Shown piece after piece: positions 1 through 6,271 of a stretch of DNA of 23,051 bases; the first letter of the stretch is position 1; each line of letters begins with the position of its first letter. The position numbers and the translations under genes are program-made. The stretch covers positions 1 to 23,051 of the forward strand of contig JAEWBW010000060.1 of the NCBI GenBank assembly GCA_023390955.1. The letters run 5' to 3'. The stretch comes from Pseudomonadota bacterium. Its GTDB lineage: Bacteria > Pseudomonadota > Alphaproteobacteria > Rhizobiales > Xanthobacteraceae. Under the pieces are notes generated by a model, which was given only the letters and a program-made list of their open reading frames with translations, ran no database searches and was not told the DNA's origin.

Positions 1-99
1 GGCCTATCTTGCGCCCTATTGCAGGACGGAGCGCGCGGCGCCATGTGTGGCGGCGATCCGGTCGATCGTGATCAAAACAAATATAACAGGACATCGCCG

Positions 100-372
100 A
101 TGCAGACCTTCGATACCGACATGCACGATCGCATCATCAAGCTGGTGAAGGGCATCCTCGAACAGAATTCGCTGACCGCAGACCTCGCGCCCTCGACCCG
201 CCTCGTCGAGGCCGGCCTGACCTCGATGGACATGGTCAATCTGATGCTGGGCGTGGAAGCCGAATTCGACTTCACCATTCCCCAGGCTGAAATCACGCCG
301 GAAAACTTCCAGTCGATCGAATCGCTGCACCGGATGATCGCCGGCCAGCTGCAGCCGGTGAAGGCGGCTTAA
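100..372 (+). CDS. Acyl carrier protein-like small carrier protein
   Basis: This 90-residue acidic protein has the size and helix pattern of an acyl carrier protein. The phosphopantetheine attachment site is visible as GLTSMDM with Ser42; the usual Asp before the Ser is Thr here. The ATG at 100 was chosen because an AGG-type ribosome binding site (AACAGG, 85-90) lies 9 nt upstream; the frame stays open to base 1, but that stretch looks non-coding. The protein would carry an acyl or aminoacyl group as a thioester on the pantetheine arm in the cytoplasm. Stand-alone carriers of this kind in Bradyrhizobium can be partners of aminoacyl-tRNA-synthetase-like amino acid:carrier protein ligases, but no ligase is visible in the 99 bases upstream, so the cargo is unknown. 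The following palindromic repeat may end its transcript. Confidence 0.8.
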   Translation: MQTFDTDMHDRIIKLVKGILEQNSLTADLAPSTRLVEAGLTSMDMVNLMLGVEAEFDFTIPQAEITPENFQSIESLHRMIAGQLQPVKAA

Positions 373-393
373 GCCGCAGTCGCCCACTCCAGG

Positions 394-521
394 GTCGTCC
401 TGGCGAAAGCCAGGACCCATTACCCCAGGGAGTAGTTTGGCGAAGATCGGCCGCTTGGTACTGCGACCATCAACTCACCGATAGATCACGCGGTATGGGT
501 CCTGGCTTTCGCCAGGACGAC
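394..521. repeat. 128-bp element with perfect 27-bp terminal inverted repeats
   Basis: Bases 394-420 and 495-521 are exact reverse complements of each other (27 of 27). Each arm is itself a hairpin around the core GTCCTGGCGAAAGCCAGGAC. The 74 bases between the arms hold no gene. The gap from 373 to 627 between the carrier protein and mtnP consists mostly of this element. It resembles short dispersed palindromic repeats I associate with Bradyrhizobium intergenic regions and could act as a terminator or a transcript-stabilising structure. Confidence 0.85.
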
Positions 522-627
522 ATCGTGGGTGAGGCAAAAGCCCACCTCAAACCACCCCCGTTTCAAATCCGCCGCAAAACTGGCATAGCTTAACCATGTC
601 GCAGCGCGCGAACGGGGTTAACAAGGC

Positions 628-1503
628 ATGACGCAGGCGGTACTGGGCATCATCGGCGGCTCCGGCATCTACGATCTGCCGGGTCTCGAAGGCGCACACG
701 AAGAGGTGATCAAGAGCCCCTGGGGCGAGCCGTCGGCGCCGCTCCGGCGCGGCACCATCGCCGGGCTGCCGATCGTGTTTCTGCCGCGCCATGATAAAGG
801 CCACCGGCTCTCGCCCTCGGACATCAACTATCGCGCCAATATCGACGTGCTGAAGCGCGCCGGCGTCACCGATTTGATCTCACTGTCGGCCTGCGGCTCC
901 TTCAAGGAGGAGTTGCCGCCGGGCACCTTCGTGCTGGTCGACCAGTTCGTTGATCGCACCTACAAGCGCGAGAGCTCGTTCTTCGGACGGGGTTGCGTGG
1001 CGCATGTCTCGATGGCGCATCCGGTCTCGCCGCGCCTGCGCATTCATCTGGCGGCCGCGGCCGAAGCCGAGGGCATCGCGGTCGCGCGCGGCGGCACCTA
1101 TGTCTGCATGGAAGGGCCGCAATTCTCGACGCTGGCCGAGAGCCTGACCTACAAGACGCTGGGCTATTCCGTGATCGGCATGACCAACATGCCCGAGGCA
1201 AAGCTCGCCCGCGAGGCGGAGATTTGCTACGCGACGGTCGCGATGGTGACGGATTTCGATTGCTGGCATCCCGATCATGACGCCGTCACGGTGCAGGACA
1301 TCATCCGCGTGCTGACGTCGAACGCCGACAAGGCCAAGGCGCTGGTGGCGCGGCTTGCGAAGGACTTTCCGCGCGAGCACGAGGCGTGTCCGATCGGTTC
1401 GGATCGTGCGCTCGACACCGCGCTGATCACCGCGCCCGAGGCGCGCGATCCCGAGCTGCTGAAGAAGCTCGATGCGGTGGCGGGCCGTATCCTGCGGGCT
1501 TGA
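628..1503 (+). CDS. mtnP: S-methyl-5'-thioadenosine phosphorylase
   Basis: MtnP splits methylthioadenosine with phosphate into adenine and 5-methylthioribose-1-phosphate, the entry step of methionine salvage in the cytoplasm. The 291-residue protein has the full family pattern: the N-terminal GIIGGSGIYD phosphate loop, PRHDKGH followed by INYRANI, the SACGSF strand, the YVCMEGPQFST substrate loop, and GMTNMPEAKLARE followed by VTDFDCW near the purine site. The length is normal for the family. The start is ATG 628; a GGGG stretch about 10 nt upstream (614-617) is a possible ribosome binding site. The next gene, mtnA, uses the product, so the two form a functional pair. The stop codon lies inside a palindromic repeat. 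Confidence 0.95.
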   Translation: MTQAVLGIIGGSGIYDLPGLEGAHEEVIKSPWGEPSAPLRRGTIAGLPIVFLPRHDKGHRLSPSDINYRANIDVLKRAGVTDLISLSACGSFKEELPPGTFVLVDQFVDRTYKRESSFFGRGCVAHVSMAHPVSPRLRIHLAAAAEAEGIAVARGGTYVCMEGPQFSTLAESLTYKTLGYSVIGMTNMPEAKLAREAEICYATVAMVTDFDCWHPDHDAVTVQDIIRVLTSNADKAKALVARLAKDFPREHEACPIGSDRALDTALITAPEARDPELLKKLDAVAGRILRA

Positions 1504-1551
1504 GCATGATCCGGAAAAGTGTGCAGCGGTTTTCCGAACAGATCATGCTCA
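1501..1551. repeat. Palindromic repeat overlapping the mtnP stop codon
   Basis: The left arm TGAGCATGATC (1501-1511) is the exact complement of the right arm GATCATGCTCA (1541-1551). An inner stem CGGAAAA (1512-1518) pairs with TTTTCCG (1530-1536). The first three bases are the mtnP stop codon. This palindrome type is, to my knowledge, dispersed in many copies in Bradyrhizobium and relatives. It sits between mtnP and mtnA, so in an mtnPA transcript it would form a hairpin that could affect stability or downstream expression. Confidence 0.85.
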
Positions 1552-1579
1552 TAACAAAGTGCTCGAAAGGCGTTTTGCG

Positions 1580-2686
1580 ATGAAGGTGGACGGCAAGCAT
1601 TTTCGCAGCATCTGGCGCGAGCGTGACGGCTGGTCGGTCGGCGCGATCGACCAGCGCAGGCTGCCGCACGAGTTCATCGTCGCGAAGCTGGCGACCTGCG
1701 AGGACGCGGCGGTCGCGATCCGCGACATGCTGGTGCGCGGCGCGCCGCTGATCGGTGCGACGGCGGCCTATGGCATGGCGCTCGCCATGCGTGAGGACAG
1801 TTCCGATACCGGCCTGAAGCGTGCCTATGACACGCTGGTCGTGGCCCGGCCGACGGCGATCAATCTGAAATGGGCGCTGGACGAGATGCGCGCGGCGCTC
1901 ACGCCTGTCGACCCGGTGGAGCGCGCGGAAGCGGCCTATGCGCGCGCCGACGAGATCGTCGAGCAGGACGTCGAGATCAATCGCGGCATCGCCGACAACG
2001 GCTTGAGGCTGATCGAGGCGATTGCGACGAAGAAGCCCGGTGAGACCGTCAACGTGCTGACCCATTGCAACGCCGGCTGGCTCGCCACCGTGGACTGGGG
2101 CACCGCGACCGCGCCGATCTATCTGGCGCATGAGCGCGGCATCAAGATCCATGTCTGGGTCGACGAGACCCGTCCGCGCAACCAGGGCGCCTCGCTCACG
2201 GTGTGGGAGCTCGGCCATCACGGCGTGCCGCACACGGTGATCCCCGACAACACCGGCGGTCACCTGATGCAGCACGGCATGGTCGATCTCGCCATCGTCG
2301 GCACCGACCGGGTCGCTGCCAATGGCGACGTCTGCAACAAGATCGGCACCTATCTGAAAGCGCTGGCCGCGCACGACAACAATGTGCCGTTCTACGTCGC
2401 GCTGCCGTCACCGACGATCGACTTCGCCGTTGACGACGGCATTCGCGATATCCCGATCGAGCAGCGCAGCGGCACTGAGGTCACCGACATGACCGGTCGC
2501 ACAGCCGACGGCCGCCTGGAGACGGTGCGCATCGTGCCGGAGGGATCGCCGGTCGCCAATTACGCGTTCGACGTCACGCCGGCCCGTCTCGTCACCGGCC
2601 TGATAACCGAGCGCGGTGTGCTCAAGCCCGATCGTGCGTCGCTGGCAGCGGCATTTCCGGAACGGATCGCGCGCGCTGCGGAGTAG
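1580..2686 (+). CDS. mtnA: Methylthioribose-1-phosphate isomerase
   Basis: MtnA isomerises 5-methylthioribose-1-phosphate to methylthioribulose-1-phosphate, the step after MtnP in methionine salvage. The 368-residue protein belongs to the eIF2B-alpha-like family. It shows MLVRGAPLIGATAAYG near the N-terminus, LTHCNAGWLAT with the catalytic Cys, VDETRPRNQGA, and GTDRVAANGDVCNKIGTY with the catalytic Asp. The ATG at 1580 was chosen because AAAGG (1566-1570) lies 9 nt upstream; the frame is open further upstream, but that part would run through the palindromic repeat and into mtnP. Spacing from mtnP is 76 nt on the same strand, consistent with an operon. No later pathway genes (mtnB, C, D) are in this window. 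Confidence 0.95.
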   Translation: MKVDGKHFRSIWRERDGWSVGAIDQRRLPHEFIVAKLATCEDAAVAIRDMLVRGAPLIGATAAYGMALAMREDSSDTGLKRAYDTLVVARPTAINLKWALDEMRAALTPVDPVERAEAAYARADEIVEQDVEINRGIADNGLRLIEAIATKKPGETVNVLTHCNAGWLATVDWGTATAPIYLAHERGIKIHVWVDETRPRNQGASLTVWELGHHGVPHTVIPDNTGGHLMQHGMVDLAIVGTDRVAANGDVCNKIGTYLKALAAHDNNVPFYVALPSPTIDFAVDDGIRDIPIEQRSGTEVTDMTGRTADGRLETVRIVPEGSPVANYAFDVTPARLVTGLITERGVLKPDRASLAAAFPERIARAAE

Positions 2687-2701
2687 CTCTCTCTCCCTCA
2701 C

Positions 2702-2790
2702 CCTGAGGAGCCGCGAAGCGGCGTCTCGAAGGGCGAGGGCCACAGGCGGGCCTGCATCCTTCGAGACGCGCGAAGACGCGCTCCTCAGGA
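2702..2790. repeat. Long imperfect inverted repeat between convergent genes
   Basis: The left arm begins CCTGAGGAGCCGCGAAGC at 2702. The right arm, read on the minus strand from 2790, begins TCCTGAGGAGCGCGTC. Both arms continue into GCGTCTCGAAGG, so about 33 bases pair with a few mismatches. It fills the gap between the mtnA stop (2686) and the stop of the convergent HAD gene (2819). It resembles a palindromic repeat family common in Bradyrhizobium genomes and could end transcription from both sides. Confidence 0.8.
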
Positions 2791-2818
2791 TAAGGAGTTG
2801 GCAGCGTCGCGAGCAGAA

Positions 2819-3454
2819 CTACCCCAGCTTCAGCCCCGTCGCAGCCTCGAGCTCCGCAATCGCCTGCGCGCCGTTCAAGACCTTGATCGTGGTCATGCCC
2901 ATCTCGCGCGCTGGTTTCAGGTTGACGCCGAGATCATCGAGATAGACGCAGTTCTTGGGATCGACCTTCAGCGTCTCGGTCATCATCTGGTAGATGCGTG
3001 GGTCGGGCTTGCGCAGGCCGATCTTGGCGGATTCGATGACGTGGTCGAACAGCACCATCACCTCGGCGACGTAGAGCGAGCGCCCGGTCATGCTGCCGAT
3101 CGCGTTGGCTGGCAAATTGTTGGTGATGCAGCCGGTCTTGAACTTTGCCTTGATGCGCTTGAGCGCCTCGACCATCTCGGGCCTGAGATCGCCCTGCAGC
3201 AGCGGCAGCACATCGCGCCCGCGCACCTCGGCGCCGAGCGCGAGCGACTCGGTGGCGAACAACTTGTCGAACGTCTCGATGTCGACCTCGGCGCGCTCGA
3301 ACTTGGCCCAGGCATTTTCGAGGTGATTGGCGGCGTTGGTGCGCCGGATGATGTCGGCGGGGAGCCCGCGCTCGGTTTCGAAGCGCGTGAACGCCTCGAA
3401 CGGCGAAGTCGTCAATACGCCGCCAAAATCAAAGATCACCGCCTCGATCGCCAA
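2819..3454 (-). CDS. HAD-superfamily hydrolase, subfamily IA
   Basis: This 211-residue protein is a haloacid-dehalogenase-fold hydrolase similar to the phosphatase-like domains of ACAD10 and soluble epoxide hydrolase. Motif I is VIFDFGGVL with nucleophile Asp9, but the second Asp of the usual DxD motif is Gly11. Motif II is the Thr in CITNN, motif III is the Lys in GLRKPDP, and motif IV is YLDDLGVN. The frame is open as far as 3745, but the extra N-terminus lies antisense to the protease gene. A TTG start at 3454, with AGGG (3457-3460) just upstream, gives the normal N-terminus (AIEAVIFDF). It converges on mtnA and diverges from the serine protease. The substrate is unknown, probably a small phosphorylated or halogenated metabolite. 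Confidence 0.85.
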   Translation of the reverse strand: MAIEAVIFDFGGVLTTSPFEAFTRFETERGLPADIIRRTNAANHLENAWAKFERAEVDIETFDKLFATESLALGAEVRGRDVLPLLQGDLRPEMVEALKRIKAKFKTGCITNNLPANAIGSMTGRSLYVAEVMVLFDHVIESAKIGLRKPDPRIYQMMTETLKVDPKNCVYLDDLGVNLKPAREMGMTTIKVLNGAQAIAELEAATGLKLG

Positions 3455-3566
3455 TGCCCTATCCTCGCTGCTGTTTTCCGCGAGAACGGCTAGCACGCGA
3501 TGGAAACGAGGGCCAGCCTCGATGCGTGGCTTGGCCGGTGGCGATCCTTTCGCTACACCGGTGAGC

Positions 3567-4328
3567 ATGAAGATGAGATCGTTCCCGTTTGTCGCAGCCG
3601 CGCTGCTGTTCGCCGCACCCGCCCAGGCCATCGTCAACGGCGGTACGCCGCAGACCGAGGGCGTCGCGCGTGCCGTCGTCACCATCGTCGGCTCGCGCGG
3701 CAATTTCTGCACCGGCAGCCTGATCGCACCGAAAATCGTGCTCACGGCCGCACATTGCGTGCAGCCCGGCGCCGACTACAAGATCGTTGCCTATGGCGCC
3801 GACAACAAGCCGCAGTTGCAGGATGTGCGAACGGTCGCGATCCATCCGAACTTCAACATGCAGGCGATGACGTCGCATCGCGCCACCGCTGATGTGGCGC
3901 TGCTGCAACTTGAAATTCCACTCAAGGGAAAATCGACTGTCGCCGTCGGCATGCCGCAGATTCCGATCCAGGTCGGCGGCCGCTTCACCATCGCCGGTAT
4001 CGGCGTAACCGTGCGCGGCGACGGCAAGAGCGGCGGCGGCACGCGCGTCGCAGGCCTCATTGCGACAGGCAAGCCCGGCACGCTGCAGATCCGGCTGGTC
4101 GATCCCGTAACCAACGGCGTTCGTGACGGAATCGGCGCTTGTACCGGTGATTCCGGTGGTCCCGTGTTCGAGGACAAGCCGAATGGTCCCGCAATCATTG
4201 GTGTCGTCAGCTGGTCGACCGGGCCGAACGGCAGCGCCGGCTGCGGCGGTTTGACCGGCGTCACGCCGCTCACCCTCTATCGCGACTGGATTGTGCAGAC
4301 CGCGCGGAGCTGGGGTGCGCCGCTGTGA
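3567..4328 (+). CDS. Secreted trypsin-fold (S1) serine protease
   Basis: This 253-residue exported protease has a signal peptide of about 21 residues (hydrophobic core AAALLF, cleavage after AQA). The mature part begins directly with IVNGG, the N-terminus typical of activated chymotrypsin-fold enzymes. The triad is His63 (TAAHC), Asp109 (ADVALL) and Ser196 (GDSGGP). Cys48 and Cys64 should form the disulfide near the His, and Cys192 pairs with a C-terminal Cys (AGCGG). The residue at the floor of the S1 pocket is Gly190 instead of the Asp of trypsin, so cleavage after Lys/Arg is not expected. The start is ATG 3567; an upstream in-frame extension would overlap the divergent HAD gene. No inhibitor or substrate gene is adjacent. 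Confidence 0.9.
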   Translation: MKMRSFPFVAAALLFAAPAQAIVNGGTPQTEGVARAVVTIVGSRGNFCTGSLIAPKIVLTAAHCVQPGADYKIVAYGADNKPQLQDVRTVAIHPNFNMQAMTSHRATADVALLQLEIPLKGKSTVAVGMPQIPIQVGGRFTIAGIGVTVRGDGKSGGGTRVAGLIATGKPGTLQIRLVDPVTNGVRDGIGACTGDSGGPVFEDKPNGPAIIGVVSWSTGPNGSAGCGGLTGVTPLTLYRDWIVQTARSWGAPL

Positions 4329-4367
4329 TTTGATTGCGGTTTGATCTATGCCATTTTGCAAGTGAAA

Positions 4368-4423
4368 CGCGGCGGGCGACCATGCCCGTCGCGGAGGAAA
4401 CGCGCCGTCCGGTCAAGGACGGC
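4368..4423 (+). other. Two tandem hairpins ahead of the monooxygenase gene
   Basis: CGCGGCGGGC (4368-4377) pairs with GCCCGTCGCG (4384-4393), a 10-bp stem with one G-U pair and a 6-nt loop. Then GCCGTCC (4404-4410) pairs with GGACGGC (4417-4423). Neither is followed by a U-tract, so they are not typical intrinsic terminators. They could be the 3' end structure of the protease transcript or a structured leader of the monooxygenase gene that starts 30 nt later. Confidence 0.5.
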
Positions 4424-4453
4424 CACATAAAATGAGCAAGGCAAGAAGCAACA

Positions 4454-5956
4454 ATGAATGTCGCTGTTCGCAGTCAAGCCACGACCAAGCAGGCCACTGA
4501 ACATTTCGATGTGTTGATCGTCGGCGCCGGAATCTCCGGCATCGGCAGCGCCTATCACCTGACCAAGCAACTCCCCGGCACGAGCTACGTGATCCTCGAG
4601 ACGCAGGAGACGTTCGGCGGCACCTGGAGCACGCATCGCTATCCCGGCATCCGCTCCGACAGCGACCTCCACACCTTCGGCTATCGCTTCAAGCCCTGGG
4701 TCGGCCCGCCGATAGCGACCGCCGAAGAGATCCTCGCCTACATGAATGAGGTGATCGAGGACAACGGCATCGCCAGGCACATCCGCTACAAGCACAAGAT
4801 CAATTCCGCGCGCTGGTCGAGCGAGCAGAATCTCTGGACGATCGAGGCGATCACGACGGATACGGGCGAAACCAGGACCTTCACCGCAAACTTCCTCTGG
4901 ATGTGCCAGGGCTACTACCGACACTCCGAGGGCTACACGCCGGAATGGAAGGGCACCGACAGCTTCAAGGGTCGCATCGTCCATCCCCAGACCTGGCCGG
5001 ATGACCTCGATCTCACGAACAAGAAGGTCGTGGTGATCGGCTCGGGCGCGACCGCTGCGACGCTGGTTCCAAACATCGCGGACAAGTGCGCGCACGTCAC
5101 CATGCTGCAGCGCTCGCCCACCTATTTCCGCCTCGGCCGCAACGCCATCGAGATCGCCGAGGAACTTCGCCGGCTCCAGGTGGATGAGGAATGGATCCAC
5201 GAGATCGTGCGCCGAAAGATCCTGTTCGAGCAGGACGCCTTCACGAAGCTCTGCATCTCCAAGCCGGAGCAGGTGAAGAAGGAGCTGATCGACCAGATCC
5301 GCGCAGTGCTCGGCCCTGACTACGACGTCGAGCAGCATTTCACGCCGAGCTACCGGCCGTGGCGGCAGCGCATTGCCTTCGTGCCGGATGCCGATTTGTT
5401 CAAGGGCATCGCCAGCGGCAAGGCCTCCGTCGTCACCGACGAGATCGAGTGCTTCGTCGAGAACGGCATTCAGCTCAAGTCAGGCAAGGTGCTCGAGGCC
5501 GACGTCGTGGTCACCGCGACCGGCTTCAATCTCGCCGCACTCGGCGACATCGATTTCGAGATCGACGGCAAGCCGCTCGCCTTCGGCGACACCGTCACCT
5601 ATCGCGGCATGATGTTCACGGGCGTGCCGAACATGGTGTGGGTGTTCGGCTATTTCCGCGCGAGCTGGACCTTGCGTGTCGATATCGTCGCCGACTTCGT
5701 CTGCCGCCTGTTGGCTCACATGAAGGCGCAGGGCGCCAAGAAGGTCGAAGTCGAGCTGCGGCCCGAGGACCACAACATGCCGATCCTGCCCTGGATCGAT
5801 TCGGAAGACTTCAATCCCGGTTACGTGATGCGCGGCATGAACCTCCTGCCCAAGCGTGGCGACAAGCGCGAATGGCAGCACAGCCAGGATTATTGGGCCG
5901 AGAAGGACGAGATCCCGAAAACGGATCTGACCGACAAGGCGTTCGTCTATCGGTGA
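4454..5956 (+). CDS. Flavin-containing monooxygenase, Baeyer-Villiger type
   Basis: This 500-residue two-dinucleotide-binding flavoprotein has an FAD Rossmann motif GAGISGIG at residues 24-31. The Baeyer-Villiger fingerprint FxGxxxHxxxWP is present as FKGRIVHPQTWP at about 171-182. An NADPH Rossmann motif GSGATAATL lies at about 196-204, and the VVTATGF segment closes the FAD domain. The family uses NADPH and O2 to insert oxygen into ketones or to oxidise N or S centres; the substrate cannot be read from sequence. The start is ATG 4454 with a weak purine-rich site (AAGAAG) upstream. It stands alone: no hydrolase or dehydrogenase that would complete a ketone degradation route is adjacent. Confidence 0.92.
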   Translation: MNVAVRSQATTKQATEHFDVLIVGAGISGIGSAYHLTKQLPGTSYVILETQETFGGTWSTHRYPGIRSDSDLHTFGYRFKPWVGPPIATAEEILAYMNEVIEDNGIARHIRYKHKINSARWSSEQNLWTIEAITTDTGETRTFTANFLWMCQGYYRHSEGYTPEWKGTDSFKGRIVHPQTWPDDLDLTNKKVVVIGSGATAATLVPNIADKCAHVTMLQRSPTYFRLGRNAIEIAEELRRLQVDEEWIHEIVRRKILFEQDAFTKLCISKPEQVKKELIDQIRAVLGPDYDVEQHFTPSYRPWRQRIAFVPDADLFKGIASGKASVVTDEIECFVENGIQLKSGKVLEADVVVTATGFNLAALGDIDFEIDGKPLAFGDTVTYRGMMFTGVPNMVWVFGYFRASWTLRVDIVADFVCRLLAHMKAQGAKKVEVELRPEDHNMPILPWIDSEDFNPGYVMRGMNLLPKRGDKREWQHSQDYWAEKDEIPKTDLTDKAFVYR

Positions 5957-5984
5957 GACGTAGCAAGGCAGTTTCGCGCATATT

Positions 5985-6029
5985 GTCGTCCCGGCCCCGT
6001 GCGCAATTGCGCGCCGGGTCGGGGGCGAC
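5985..6029. repeat. Imperfect palindrome downstream of the monooxygenase
   Basis: GTCGTCCCGGCCCC (5985-5998) can pair with the complementary GGGTCGGGGGCGAC (6016-6029), around a core GCGCAATTGCGC (6001-6012) that is itself self-complementary. It has no U-tract. It looks like another dispersed intergenic palindrome and may end the monooxygenase transcript. Confidence 0.55.
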
Positions 6030-6060
6030 TGGGACTAGCGGCCGGCCATTGATGTGAACG

Positions 6061-6080
6061 CCGGTCCACACTGTGACCGG
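6061..6080. promoter_or_regulatory. Compact palindrome, possible operator
   Basis: CCGGTCCACA and CTGTGACCGG form a near-perfect dyad: CACA pairs with TGTG and CCGGT with ACCGG, with one extra C on the left. It lies about 190 bp upstream of the autotransporter start. A protein-binding site or a small hairpin is possible; nothing else supports a regulatory role. Confidence 0.25.
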
Positions 6081-6271
6081 ACAGCACACCTCACACATGC
6101 ACGGCCTGATTATCCGCGGCTGCAAAGCGTGGCGCAGGTGCAACATGGCCGACTGAATCCACCCCGGTTGTGCCGTGGCCCGGCGATTCCGCTGATTCCG
6201 TAGTTCCACGTAGGGACCCGGTGGCCTAATTTACCGGCGGCGCCGGCGGGCGCGCCGTTGAGGGCATTGGG

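Larger units (their letters stand above)
5957..6271. other. 315-bp intergenic region before the autotransporter
   Basis: No convincing gene is visible on either strand. It holds an imperfect palindrome just after the monooxygenase (5985-6029), a second compact palindrome (6061-6080), and a very GC-rich stretch around 6230-6260 just before the autotransporter start. No clear sigma-70 promoter was recognised, although the autotransporter promoter should lie here. Confidence 0.5.

Noticed and set aside
82..87. TATAAC as a -10 box for the carrier protein gene
   Set aside because: It overlaps the ribosome binding site and has no matching -35 box.
589..621. TTAACC and GGTTAA pair before mtnP as an operator
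   Set aside because: Six-base arms with a 21-nt spacer are likely by chance and nothing else supports a binding site.
3455..3745. N-terminal extension of the HAD protein
   Set aside because: It would be antisense to the start of the serine protease gene and adds nothing found in HAD proteins; the TTG at 3454 gives the normal start.
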